A stretch of 64,000 nucleotides of DNA from a marine actinobacterium MedAcidi-G1. GTDB lineage: Bacteria; Actinomycetota; Acidimicrobiia; Acidimicrobiales; MedAcidi-G1. Positions 34,117 through 43,099 of this stretch are shown here, in pieces. The stretch spans positions 1 to 64,000 of the forward strand of contig JUEM01000003.1 of the NCBI GenBank assembly GCA_000817085.1, in the 5' to 3' direction. The translations under genes were made by a program, and so were the position numbers. Every line of letters starts with the position of its first letter. Within the stretch, counting starts at the first letter, position 1. A model generated the notes under the pieces. It was not told the origin of the DNA, ran no database searches, and worked only from the letters and a program-made list of their open reading frames with translations.

Positions 34117-34626
34117 TTAGATTTCGTCGAACCAATCGCTAATGTCACTACATAAAATAACTTTGTTTTTTTGACAGTTATCGCAAGTCAAGCAGATTGT
34201 TTTACTATTGTGGCTTTTTCTTACAGGTTTTATTTCGTGTCCCAAGTGATTTTCTATTTTCTCGAATTCTTTATTTTTGTAAGATTTTTTTACGTGAGAA
34301 CTGACAATATCGGAACATGTCACACACCAAAGAAACAAAATATCTTTTTCGATATTTCCTTGTTCATCTTCCCCGTGTTCGACTATTAATTTATGGTTTT
34401 CGTGTTGGGCCCAGTAATCAGGTCCGGCTTTTATACGCTTTCCGCCTTTTTCTAAATGAATTAAGTATCTTTTAAGCCAGTAAATTTTTTCTTCAAGTTT
34501 AAGTTCAAGTTTTTTAGATTCGGTACGATCGAATTCCACATTTTCTTGTTCTACATAAATCAGAAACTCTTGGTACATTTTTTGTAGTTTTTCAGAAAGT
34601 TTTATTTCCTCAGTATCTAAATCCAT
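34117..34626 (-). CDS. Hypothetical protein with two CxxC pairs
   Basis: A 169-residue, highly charged protein. The N-terminal half is predicted helical or coiled-coil (Glu/Lys/Leu-rich); the C-terminal half has WCVTCSD and CLTCDNC, which together could bind zinc or an iron-sulfur cluster. No known family recognised. It is the first gene of its unit on the minus strand, 48 bases after the sulfatase-DJ-1 gene end. The lysine/glutamate-rich composition is unlike the neighbours. Confidence 0.65.
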   Translation of the reverse strand: MDLDTEEIKLSEKLQKMYQEFLIYVEQENVEFDRTESKKLELKLEEKIYWLKRYLIHLEKGGKRIKAGPDYWAQHENHKLIVEHGEDEQGNIEKDILFLWCVTCSDIVSSHVKKSYKNKEFEKIENHLGHEIKPVRKSHNSKTICLTCDNCQKNKVILCSDISDWFDEI

Positions 34627-34674
34627 ATATCTAGATTAACTTTTTATCTTTTGTCAAACGAGTTGATTAAATGT

Positions 34675-37251
34675 TTAGTTTTTTGAGAGCAACTTCATTA
34701 TTTCTCTTGCAACCATCGGAGCAGCATTCTGATTTTGACCAGTAACAAGATTTTCGTCTACTTCCCAATGATTTGCAAAGGGATCACGAAAACGGTGAGA
34801 GCATTTGAAATCTGCACCTAGTTTTCTTAACTCAGTTTCAGGATGATGCGGAGTTGCATCAATTCCCAATTCCAAAACTTGTTTATCGGTTACGCCGGTT
34901 ATACGCCTTCCCTCAACTAGAGGACGACCCTGCAAGTTGGAAGCACGTAAGAAACCAAGTGGCCCATGACACACACCACTAAGGATCGTTCCTTTTGCAT
35001 TGGCTTCTGTAACCTTTTGTCCAACTATGTCGGAAAACCCTAAATCAAAACTTGCTCCCCAACCGCCAGCAAAATAAATAACGTCATAAATTTCAACGTC
35101 TATGTCAGACATTGAAATAGATTTTCGAACCTTTTCTTTTAACAAGTCATCAACTAGAAAACGATCATCGTGGTGTGATCGAGTAACGGCTCTCAGAGAC
35201 ATTGGATCGATTGCAATTTCTCCACCTAATGGACTTGCCAGATCGACTTCAATACCTGCATCAGTAAATAGATAGTAAGGAACAGTCATTTCAGAAGAAA
35301 ACACACCAGTAGGTTTTGCAACATCAAGCCATGAATGATTAGTGCAAACAATCAAAGCTCGAAAGTCATTTAATTCATCTTCAAAAGGATGTAAGTCTTC
35401 GGGATGAAGACCAATTTTTTGCAAAAAATTTCGTAAAAATCTTGCAGGAGGCGGCGGCTTTTTCACTGGTATTTGCTCTTTTGGTGGTTTTCGACGCGCA
35501 TATGGCCACGGGTTGTTTCTTTCAGGTACCTGATTTGCAGATTCTTCTTTTAGACAATTCTTTAAGAAATTGAAAACTTCTCCAAGAGCAGGATTTTTTG
35601 ATTCGTTTTCTAACTCAATTGGATCAGAATCAAGGTTATATAACTCCCACTGGTCGGGAATGGTTGAGTTTCTGTGTCTTATAGCTGGCGGAGAACTAGA
35701 CGTTAGTTGACGAACACCAGGATGAGACCAAGTTGAAGGATCATCAAAAGCCCTTACCAATTTCCAAAGGTTTCCTTTACCCCCTTGAGCATCAGTATCA
35801 CTAACTCTTTTTACAATGCCTTCGAAATTAGATGCGACATCAGCAGGAACACGAATCTTCATTGGTGCAGGTGGGTTGTTGGCACGGCCTAGATGACGGG
35901 CAAGAGCAGATGCGAGATTATCGCCCTCAAGCATGTTGTCCCTTGTCATCATGTAGACACTTCTTTCTAAAAAGTGAGTTTTATTTTGATTTTCAATTAG
36001 AGGAGAAAGGTCACAGCCCGGAAGAGGGTGCACCTCTGTAAATGAATCTGAGAGTTTTAAAGACAATTCTTTTTCCTCAAGACCTGCCATACCTAAAGCA
36101 GTCGGTATCAAGTCGACATGTGAGGTCGGTATATCTAAAATAGTCCTAGGTTGGCTGGGATTACGGCCTGTTCTAACAATCTGAAAAGGTACTCTTGTAG
36201 CTTCGTCGTATAAGGTAAACCATTTTTGATGAAGACCACCGTGAGCCCCTAGTAAATCTCCATGGTCAGATGTACGAAAAAGAATTGTCTCATTCAATGT
36301 ATTTCCTGAAACAGTTTTACGAACACTATCAATTGGCCCATCGACTTCAAGATGGAGTCTGTAGTAGAGATCGCGGTAAGCCTGCTCATTGCGTTCATAG
36401 ATTTTTTTGACTCGATTGTGGGGCCCGTATCCCGAAAAATAAGCGTTTTTATAGGCGATTTGTGCTGCCGGTTTGGAACTTAAATCTTCATGTCGTGTTG
36501 GCGGCTCCGGCACTTTAGGAGGGTCAAGATCACTTTTTTTAATTGGATTGTTTTCTTGCCTTCGCCATCCAGGGAAAAGAACTATGTCATGCGGATTTAC
36601 AAAACTTGCGACAAGAAGAAACGGGCGAAGCGCTTCCGCATCACCTGATTCTCTTCGCAAATAACGATCTTTTAACCACTTAACAATACGTTCAGCGATT
36701 AAGTTGTCACGAATGAAGCCAGAATTGGCAAGTCCGGCTCCGTGAGGTTCTGGACCTACCCAACCTGAAAAGCCAAATTCTTCCAAAGGATTAGCTTCTA
36801 AATAAGCTTTAACATTTTCTTCAATCACTTCACCATTTTCAGTATTTGTAGGGATAGGTAATCCACTATCAGGGTTTATCAGGTCGGCATGAGTAATATG
36901 CCATTTTCCGTCGTAATGGGTGTCATAGCCAGCTGCTTTGAACCAGTGCCCTATAGTTGGAACTTCTCCAGGTCGCAGCCAACGCATACGAGAATCTGAA
37001 GCATCTTTACCCAATCCATCTGTTTGTGTTACTCCATGGAGATCTGGGAAATGTCCGGTGAAAAGTGTTGGACGGCTAGGCACACAAGCGAGTGAACCTG
37101 TGTAATGCCGTTCGAAAGAAACCCCGTTTTGTTGAAACCAATGTCTTGCGGGCAGGGCTTCTTCACGCCATGCTTTGAGGTCATCGCCTTCATAAGGTGG
37201 CGCATTTCGCTCTTCATCAGTCATGATGATTACAACATCAGGATGGCGCAT
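34675..37251 (-). CDS. Fusion protein: sulfatase + DJ-1/PfpI-like domain
   Basis: An 858-residue single frame. Residues 1 to about 590 are a sulfatase: N-terminal VVIIMTDEERNAP, formylglycine motif CVPSRPTLFTG with Cys56, and FRTSDHGDLLGAHGGLHQKW. Residues about 630-858 are a DJ-1/PfpI (Hsp31/ThiJ-type) domain: FRALIVCTNHSW start, AGGWGASFDL, and the nucleophile elbow SGVCHGPLGFL with Cys761-His762. A proline/arginine-rich linker (about 590-625) joins them. The start ATG overlaps the SRPBCC gene end by 14 bases. Both active sites look intact. No signal peptide is visible. The biological role is unknown; the domain call is firm but the fusion is unusual. Confidence 0.85.
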   Translation of the reverse strand: MRHPDVVIIMTDEERNAPPYEGDDLKAWREEALPARHWFQQNGVSFERHYTGSLACVPSRPTLFTGHFPDLHGVTQTDGLGKDASDSRMRWLRPGEVPTIGHWFKAAGYDTHYDGKWHITHADLINPDSGLPIPTNTENGEVIEENVKAYLEANPLEEFGFSGWVGPEPHGAGLANSGFIRDNLIAERIVKWLKDRYLRRESGDAEALRPFLLVASFVNPHDIVLFPGWRRQENNPIKKSDLDPPKVPEPPTRHEDLSSKPAAQIAYKNAYFSGYGPHNRVKKIYERNEQAYRDLYYRLHLEVDGPIDSVRKTVSGNTLNETILFRTSDHGDLLGAHGGLHQKWFTLYDEATRVPFQIVRTGRNPSQPRTILDIPTSHVDLIPTALGMAGLEEKELSLKLSDSFTEVHPLPGCDLSPLIENQNKTHFLERSVYMMTRDNMLEGDNLASALARHLGRANNPPAPMKIRVPADVASNFEGIVKRVSDTDAQGGKGNLWKLVRAFDDPSTWSHPGVRQLTSSSPPAIRHRNSTIPDQWELYNLDSDPIELENESKNPALGEVFNFLKNCLKEESANQVPERNNPWPYARRKPPKEQIPVKKPPPPARFLRNFLQKIGLHPEDLHPFEDELNDFRALIVCTNHSWLDVAKPTGVFSSEMTVPYYLFTDAGIEVDLASPLGGEIAIDPMSLRAVTRSHHDDRFLVDDLLKEKVRKSISMSDIDVEIYDVIYFAGGWGASFDLGFSDIVGQKVTEANAKGTILSGVCHGPLGFLRASNLQGRPLVEGRRITGVTDKQVLELGIDATPHHPETELRKLGADFKCSHRFRDPFANHWEVDENLVTGQNQNAAPMVAREIMKLLSKN

Positions 37252-37705
37252 ATTTTTTCTTGTTGTCTGTAAGAGTTCGCTCTACCTGATTTTTAAGTCC
37301 AGTCAACATCTTTTTGTTCAGTCGTGAAAAAAATCTACTTAATATTTGAGCGGCGAGTTCAGCTGGGGGTCGAATTGGCACAATATGTACAGTTAGCTCT
37401 ACTCGTGTCTTCGCTCCTTCATCAAATAATTCCCAACTATTAGTTACTTTTTTAAAAACTGGAGGGAGCCCTTCAATTCGATATGCCAGTTGCGCAGGTT
37501 CTTCCCAGCGTGTAATTGTTTCTAAAACAACATTTGATCCTTGTTGAATGCGTCTGGTCGTTCCTACTCCCATCTCTTGTTCTGAGTAGAAGCACGAATG
37601 GTCGACGTTTTCAGCCCAGTTAAAAATCTGATCAAATTTCGAAAGAACACCCCAAATTTCTTCTATGGGGGCTGAAATAATTAGTGAGTTAGATTTTGTT
37701 GCCAT
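37238..37705 (-). CDS. SRPBCC (START-like/polyketide cyclase) family protein
   Basis: A 155-residue helix-grip protein. The N-terminus IISAPIEEIWGVLSKFDQIFNW and the following WEEPAQLAYRIEGLPPVFKKVTNSWEL pattern fit the SRPBCC superfamily, which binds hydrophobic ligands in a central cavity. Its 3' end overlaps the sulfatase-DJ-1 fusion gene by 14 bases, so the two are likely translated together, and the ligand may be the substrate or product of the fusion enzyme. The ligand is not predictable. Confidence 0.8.
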   Translation of the reverse strand: MATKSNSLIISAPIEEIWGVLSKFDQIFNWAENVDHSCFYSEQEMGVGTTRRIQQGSNVVLETITRWEEPAQLAYRIEGLPPVFKKVTNSWELFDEGAKTRVELTVHIVPIRPPAELAAQILSRFFSRLNKKMLTGLKNQVERTLTDNKKKYAPS

Positions 37706-37742
37706 ATTTATTTATAGCTTAATCACTATTTTAAATCAGTTG

Positions 37743-37816
37743 TCGGGTAGGCGGGATTTGAACCCACGACCTCCTCGTCCCGAACGAGGCGCGCTACCAA
37801 GCTGCGCCACTACCCG
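37743..37816 (-). tRNA. tRNA-Pro(CGG)
   Basis: Acceptor stem CGGGTAG/CTACCCG with discriminator A, the C1-G72 pair typical of bacterial tRNA-Pro. The anticodon stem CCTCG/CGAGG encloses the loop TTCGGGA, giving CGG (proline, CCG). The T-arm contains GTTCAAATC. CCA is not encoded, in contrast to the two serine tRNAs. Confidence 0.93.
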
Positions 37817-37820
37817 AAAG

Positions 37821-38195
37821 TTAGCTATTTATAAGCTCATCGACTTGTTGGCTAAGCGAAAGTGGATCTATTGGTTTAATAATCCAGCAATCTGCTTCAG
37901 AGCGTTTACCTAAGAACTCATCGGCTTGTCTGTCAAGAAGCATCAATATTTTTTGATTTGGGATTCGACCGGCTCTTTGTTCAAGGCGCAAATCTAAAGA
38001 AGTTGCCATTCCTCCCATATTCCCTATTTGTAGATCTAGAATCACTAAGGCAGGAGTAGTTTCAATGAGAGTTTCCAGAACTTTAGCTCCTTCTGCAACT
38101 CTGATAATTTGATGATTTTTACTTAGAGAAGCACTTATTTCTTGAAAAATATGATCTTCGGTGGTTGCAAGTAAAACATTCATTTTTTCGGGCAT
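37821..38195 (-). CDS. Stand-alone receiver-domain (response regulator-like) protein
   Basis: A 124-residue CheY-like protein without output domain. Asp54 in VILDLQIGNMGG fits the phosphorylation site, Lys107 (CWIIKPIDP) the conserved lysine, and Glu13-Asp14 the acidic pair. The switch Ser/Thr expected after beta-4 appears to be replaced by LLDRQ. It is divergently arranged to the STAS protein gene; tRNA-Pro follows it. It might be a phospho-relay component or a degenerate receiver. Confidence 0.78.
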   Translation of the reverse strand: MPEKMNVLLATTEDHIFQEISASLSKNHQIIRVAEGAKVLETLIETTPALVILDLQIGNMGGMATSLDLRLEQRAGRIPNQKILMLLDRQADEFLGKRSEADCWIIKPIDPLSLSQQVDELINS

Positions 38196-38303
38196 AATGC
38201 GATCGTAGCGTAGGAATTACAGACTCAATGTTTACTTTTGTGTTGAGTTTTGTAATCTTCTATTTACGAACTTTATAAAGAAAGTTTTAAATAAGGTAGA
38301 AAC

Positions 38304-38651
38304 ATGCTTGAGATAACTGTTGAAAGAAATGAAAATTATGTGTTATGTAGACCGACCGGAGAACTTGATGCATATACCGTTGCTCAGTTTCGGGAAGCGC
38401 TAATGGAACTAACTGAGGAAAAATTTGTGTTGGTTGACTTATCTGATGTTCCCTTCATGGATTCAGCTGGTCTAGGAGCTTTAATTGGAGGTATACGAAG
38501 AGCAAGAGACAATGATGGGGATGTTTCAGTTGCGTGTAATCGACCTGCGTTGGTCAGACTTCTTCATACGACCGGTTTTGACAGAATAGTTCCTGTCCGT
38601 GAAACAGTAGAGGAAGCAGTTTTAGCTCTAAATGATCCTGAAGCAATTTAA
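38304..38651 (+). CDS. STAS-domain anti-sigma factor antagonist
   Basis: A 115-residue SpoIIAA/RsbV-like protein. The phosphorylatable serine is Ser54 in FMDSAGLGALIGG; the N-terminal RPTGELDAYT and the C-terminal TTGFDRIVPV fit the family. It would bind an anti-sigma kinase in its dephosphorylated form. No anti-sigma factor is in this window. The ATG follows AAGGTAG. It is divergent from the receiver gene, with 108 bases between, and precedes the NfeD-like gene by 29 bases. Confidence 0.9.
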   Translation: MLEITVERNENYVLCRPTGELDAYTVAQFREALMELTEEKFVLVDLSDVPFMDSAGLGALIGGIRRARDNDGDVSVACNRPALVRLLHTTGFDRIVPVRETVEEAVLALNDPEAI

Positions 38652-38680
38652 TTACGCCTATTTACCGCGTTAATCCAAAG

Positions 38681-39976
38681 ATGACAAATATAAAAAATTC
38701 AAAAAAATTCTCTTATAGTGCAGTTTTTCTAATTTCTATAGTCTTTGTATTTAGTTTATTTTCTCCTAACGCTTTAGCAGAATCGATATCTACTCCAACA
38801 GAAGATGTAAAAAGTGTTGTCGTAGTAGAAGCATCAGGTTTGATGGACCCCGTGATGGTGAGAATGATGCAAAGGACGCTTGAGGAAGTCGATACGACTA
38901 AAACTATTGCGTTGGTATTTCAAATTAATATTTCTGGAAGTGTTGTTGAAGAAGAGAAAATTGTTGCATTAGGCAAAGCAATTAGTTCTTCACCTATTCC
39001 AATTTCATTTTGGATTGGTCCGTCTGGATCACGAGCAAAAGGTCCAATAACGGAGTTAGCGCTAATCAGTGGCGACATAGGAATTTCTCCTGGATCAAAA
39101 ATTGGAAAAATTGGTCAAAGTATTCTTTCTAGTAATAGTTCTGAAGCGCATAAGAATTTTGATCTGAATGAAAAAACCTTTAATTATGAAGAAGCCGTAG
39201 AAAAAGGAATTGCCAGAAGTTCACCAGTTTTATTAGAACACCTCGTCGGGCTGGAAGGTTTCGAAGTTATTTCAGACGTTGATTCAGGGGAAATCAAGCC
39301 ATTGACTCAGACTCGATTTGAAGAAATGGATCCCCCTGATCAGTTTTTCCATAGCGTAGGTAGTCCTGCTATAACTTATTTACTTTTTTTGGCTGGTATG
39401 GGACTTCTTGTTTTTGAACTCTATACAGCTGGAGTTGGTATAGCTGGAGTGCTCGGTGCTTTATGTCTTTTGTTGGGTTTTTACGGACTAGCTGTTCTAC
39501 CTTCTAATCCATGGGGCATAGCATTATTGATTTTTTCAATGTTTAGCTTTGCTGTAGATATCCAAACTGGGGTACCGAGATTTTGGAGTGGTGTAGCAAC
39601 TATAAGTTTGGTGGTTGGATCCCTTTTATTGTTTGATGGACTTTCTCTTTCATGGTTGACTTTGCTATTCGGCATTTTGTTGACTGTGAGTTGCATGTCT
39701 GCAGGAATGCCGGCAATGATTCGCACACGTTTTGCCACACCCACTATCGGTCGCGAGTGGATTGTTGGTGAACTTGGTATGGCCCTTGAAGAAATAAACC
39801 CTAATGGGACTGTCGAAGTTAAAGGGGCAATTTGGAAAGCTCAAACAAATCGAGCGACTCCTATAAAAGTTAATGACGAAATTAGAGTTGCAGCTGTAGA
39901 TGGATTTTGGCTAGACGTAGAACCTTTAGAGGGAGCGGCTCGTGATTACAGGGAACGTAAGGGAAGCAAAGATTAA
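38681..39976 (+). CDS. NfeD-like membrane protein with degenerate ClpP/SppA-type domain
   Basis: A 431-residue membrane protein. It has an N-terminal signal/anchor (VFLISIVFVFSLFSPNALA), an SppA/ClpP-like domain (about residues 45-210), four to five membrane helices (about 228-350), and a C-terminal NfeD OB-fold (IVGELGMALEEINPNGTVEVKGAIWKA). In active members a Ser lies in a G-x-x-AxSAG loop; here the aligned loop reads GPSGSRAKGPITEL, so the nucleophile seems absent. Members influence membrane fluidity and protein quality control together with flotillins. It starts 29 bases after the STAS gene. Confidence 0.82.
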   Translation: MTNIKNSKKFSYSAVFLISIVFVFSLFSPNALAESISTPTEDVKSVVVVEASGLMDPVMVRMMQRTLEEVDTTKTIALVFQINISGSVVEEEKIVALGKAISSSPIPISFWIGPSGSRAKGPITELALISGDIGISPGSKIGKIGQSILSSNSSEAHKNFDLNEKTFNYEEAVEKGIARSSPVLLEHLVGLEGFEVISDVDSGEIKPLTQTRFEEMDPPDQFFHSVGSPAITYLLFLAGMGLLVFELYTAGVGIAGVLGALCLLLGFYGLAVLPSNPWGIALLIFSMFSFAVDIQTGVPRFWSGVATISLVVGSLLLFDGLSLSWLTLLFGILLTVSCMSAGMPAMIRTRFATPTIGREWIVGELGMALEEINPNGTVEVKGAIWKAQTNRATPIKVNDEIRVAAVDGFWLDVEPLEGAARDYRERKGSKD

Positions 39977-40008
39977 AATTTATACCTGTAGTAAATTGTC
40001 TTTTAAGC

Positions 40009-41727
40009 TTAAAATTTTGGGAGACGCGGTCCAGCAATCCGCACACTATCTCGTCTACGCGTAATACCGTTTTCGTCGAGATGATTCAACAGGGGCATTG
40101 CATGTTTTCTGGTATTACCAGCAGCTTCTCTAAATTCTGAAACTGTGAAACCTTCAGGTTTAATTGATAGAAGTTTAGCGGCAAGTAAAGAAGCGGCTTT
40201 AATTGCGTCAGAGGAAAAAAAGACCCCGCTTTTTTCAATAATAATTCCTTTACGAACTAGTTCTCTAAGCTCAGAACGGTCCACTCCAACAGGATCGGGT
40301 GGTGCTAAAAGCGAATCCTGCAATTCTTTGATAAAAGGATGATTAGAAGTTTGATTTTTATGTATAGAAAGTTTTAATCTTCCACTATCTACAACCATGT
40401 CTTTCAATAGTGAAATAGTGGCTTTTTCATGTTCGTTTAACGAAGACAATTCGATTCCCGTGGGTCCAGCAGATTTGACTTTTTCTCTGACCGTTTCAAT
40501 TGTCAGCTGAAGAATTACTGGGTCGACAATCCAATTATCTATATCCGGTTCAATATTTTTACCTGTGAGTAGTTTTAAGTCTTCTGTATTAATCCATCCT
40601 CTTTCTTTGATGATCCGCTCTATTGAGCGGTCAGGCTTGGCTTTGGAAGCTTTTTCTTGAGGGTCTACATCAAGAACTTCCCCTCCTCCGATAGTTTCGT
40701 CACGTCCACTTTCTCGCAAAATAAATCGGTCACCAGGTAATAAAGGAAGTGGTTCTGGTAGGAATATTCTTATTGGTTCTTTCCCTCCAGGCAATATTGA
40801 GTTGGGGCCAAGAACCCTTAACTTAACTGGATATTCACCTGACCCGAAATAAGCTATGAAAGCACCCCTACGTGACACATTGTGATCAATCTCTTCTAAT
40901 ACTTGTAGAGAAGCATCTAACATTTTTGTTAAATGCCACTGTCCTGATTTGATAAGGACATTCCCTCGAGAAATATCTACATGTGAAACTCCAGCGATGT
41001 TTAAAGCACAACGACTACCGGGTGAAATCTCATTTTGCTCAAGATGATGAGCCTGGATTCCTCTAACTCGAACCTTTTCTTTCAAAGGCCAAACTTCTAG
41101 ATCGTCGTCAATTTTTAAACTTCCCCCTGTTAAAGTTCCAGTCACAACTGTTCCGGTTCCCTTTATTGAGAAAGAGCGGTCTATCCAAAGTCGTGGTCGA
41201 TGAACATTGTCTGGATCGGGTGAATCTTTTAAAAGTTCTGAAATTTCTTTCAACAATACGTCTATCCCAGTGCCATCTATTGAGTTTGTTTTAACTAGTG
41301 GAGCATTTTCCAGAAAGGTTCCTTTAACTTTTTCTTCAATTTCTAATAACGTGACTTCGATAAGGTCACTTTCCGCTTGATCGACTTTTGTTACAACAAT
41401 TACTCCATTTATAAATCCAAGCAATTCCAGGATTCTGAGATGTTCTTCAGATTGAGGTTTCCAACCTTCTGTTGCCGCAACTACAAATAGGCATGTTTGA
41501 ACACTTCCCACACCGGCCAGCATATTTTTCAGAAAACGAACATGACCTGGTACATCTACAATTGATAAAACAGATCCTGATGGCAAAGTTGTCGAAGCAA
41601 AACCTAAATCAATGGTTAAACCACGTGTTTGTTCTTCAATGAATCGATCGGGATCTGATCCGGTTAAAGATTTAACTAGAGTTGATTTTCCATGATCAAC
41701 ATGCCCTGCTGTAGCTACTATGTGCAT
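40009..41727 (-). CDS. selB: Selenocysteine-specific elongation factor SelB
   Basis: GTPase that brings Sec-tRNA(Sec) to UGA codons with a SECIS element. G-motifs: GHVDHGKST (G1), DVPGHVRF (G3) and TKVD (G4). SelB-type beta-barrel domains follow (WIDRSFSIKGTGTVVTGTLTGG), then C-terminal winged-helix repeats (about residues 350-572). Length is 572 residues. It lies 18 bases downstream of selA on the same strand. The presence of both implies that the genome encodes selenoproteins, although tRNA-Sec and selD are not in the window. Confidence 0.93.
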   Translation of the reverse strand: MHIVATAGHVDHGKSTLVKSLTGSDPDRFIEEQTRGLTIDLGFASTTLPSGSVLSIVDVPGHVRFLKNMLAGVGSVQTCLFVVAATEGWKPQSEEHLRILELLGFINGVIVVTKVDQAESDLIEVTLLEIEEKVKGTFLENAPLVKTNSIDGTGIDVLLKEISELLKDSPDPDNVHRPRLWIDRSFSIKGTGTVVTGTLTGGSLKIDDDLEVWPLKEKVRVRGIQAHHLEQNEISPGSRCALNIAGVSHVDISRGNVLIKSGQWHLTKMLDASLQVLEEIDHNVSRRGAFIAYFGSGEYPVKLRVLGPNSILPGGKEPIRIFLPEPLPLLPGDRFILRESGRDETIGGGEVLDVDPQEKASKAKPDRSIERIIKERGWINTEDLKLLTGKNIEPDIDNWIVDPVILQLTIETVREKVKSAGPTGIELSSLNEHEKATISLLKDMVVDSGRLKLSIHKNQTSNHPFIKELQDSLLAPPDPVGVDRSELRELVRKGIIIEKSGVFFSSDAIKAASLLAAKLLSIKPEGFTVSEFREAAGNTRKHAMPLLNHLDENGITRRRDSVRIAGPRLPKF

Positions 41728-41745
41728 AATTAAAATAGAAAATTT

Positions 41746-43035
41746 CTAATGAATTTTTTTGATCGCATCATCGATAAAAACGTCGTCGTTTGGGTGGACT
41801 GTCATTAAATCTATGAAGGTTTGATCATTATCCACTCGGCAGATAATGGGTGGTTTTTGTTGTCGGAAAAACTCAACATGGTTACCTGTGAGCTTTAAAC
41901 CTGCTGAAGGTATTTCAACTCCTGGCAAGGTCCCACCACCCGTAGTCGCAGTAGTTTCAGTTGCAAATTCGCTACTTATTTTATTTGCTCTTATTTTTAG
42001 TTCATCCAGGGAAGCGGTAGCCATTTCCCAAAAAGGGATTAAAGAAGCCCTACGTTCTAGATAAGAGATGGTGACATCCTGAAGTGCTGACATCGTAAGG
42101 CTTCCAGGTCGAACAGCTCTAGCCAGAGGATGTTTCGCACAAAGTTCTACCAGTTCTGCTTTGCCAGCAATTATGCCTGCTTGAGGGCCTCCGAATAGTT
42201 TATCTCCGGAAAATGTGACGATTTCTGCGCCTGATTCTAGACTTTGCCTTGCGGCCGGTTCACCAATAAGCCATTTCGGAGGACCATTTTCCAACCAAGG
42301 GCATGCAGAATCTATTAAACCCGACCCAATGTCGGCAACAAGAGGAACTCCTAAGTCGGTCATTTCAGAAATTTCAGTTGTTTCTGTGAAACCTACGATT
42401 CGATAATTCGACTGATGGACTTTTAAAACTAAAGAGATATCATTTTTTTTGATTGCTTTTTCGAAATCTTTACGGCGTGTTCGGTTTGTCGTACCCACTT
42501 CAACCAAGTGAGCACCTGATTGTTCGATAATTTCAGGTATTCTAAAGCCTCCGCCGATCTCGACCAGTTCACTTCTTGAAACTGCAACACCGCGTTCTTC
42601 AGCAAGGGCTGCAATTACCAAAAGAACTGCTGAAGCACAGTTATTTACAACCAATGCTGACTCAGCTCCACAAGCACGGGCGATTAGTTTTGAAGACCTG
42701 TCTTGTCTTGAGCCACGTTCTCCTGTTTCTAAATCCAACTCAAGGTTAGAGAACCTGAAATGTTGATTCTGCCTTTCACTTTTTATTGGAGCGCGACCCA
42801 TATTTGTGTGTAAAAGTACTCCAGTTGCATTAATCACGTCAGTTAATAGTGTTCGAGAAATAATTTCGCCAATTTTTCGAGCTTCTTCTAAAACATCATT
42901 TACGTTTGAGTTTTTCACTGCTTCACGAGCTGCATCTACTAGCAGTGGGTGAGGTAGATCCAAATCTGAGATAGCACGTGCTATTTGATCTATTGAAGGG
43001 GGTCTATTTAAAGGTGTTGAAAGTTTTTTTGACAT
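41746..43035 (-). CDS. selA: L-seryl-tRNA(Sec) selenium transferase SelA
   Basis: PLP enzyme that converts Ser-tRNA(Sec) to Sec-tRNA(Sec) using selenophosphate. Diagnostic segments are INATGVLLHTNMGRAP, LELDLETGERGSR, VVNNCASAVLLV, and the PLP lysine in FSGDKLFGGPQAGII (near residue 280). Length is 429 residues, slightly shorter than the Escherichia coli enzyme (463). It starts with ATG at 43035, divergent from the FxsA gene, and leads a two-gene operon with selB. Confidence 0.93.
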   Translation of the reverse strand: MSKKLSTPLNRPPSIDQIARAISDLDLPHPLLVDAAREAVKNSNVNDVLEEARKIGEIISRTLLTDVINATGVLLHTNMGRAPIKSERQNQHFRFSNLELDLETGERGSRQDRSSKLIARACGAESALVVNNCASAVLLVIAALAEERGVAVSRSELVEIGGGFRIPEIIEQSGAHLVEVGTTNRTRRKDFEKAIKKNDISLVLKVHQSNYRIVGFTETTEISEMTDLGVPLVADIGSGLIDSACPWLENGPPKWLIGEPAARQSLESGAEIVTFSGDKLFGGPQAGIIAGKAELVELCAKHPLARAVRPGSLTMSALQDVTISYLERRASLIPFWEMATASLDELKIRANKISSEFATETTATTGGGTLPGVEIPSAGLKLTGNHVEFFRQQKPPIICRVDNDQTFIDLMTVHPNDDVFIDDAIKKIH

Positions 43036-43099
43036 TTTATTTATTTTGAAAGAAAGCTATTTTTCTAATTCTAAGGTTACGAAGACGTAGCATAAATTT

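Noticed and set aside
40001-40014. Palindrome TTTTAAGCTTAAAA between the NfeD-like and selB genes
   Set aside because: AT-rich, very short loop and overlaps the selB stop; too weak to call a terminator.
43036-43099. Possible tRNA-Sec upstream of selA
   Set aside because: The gap is only 64 bases and has no acceptor stem or TCA anticodon arm.
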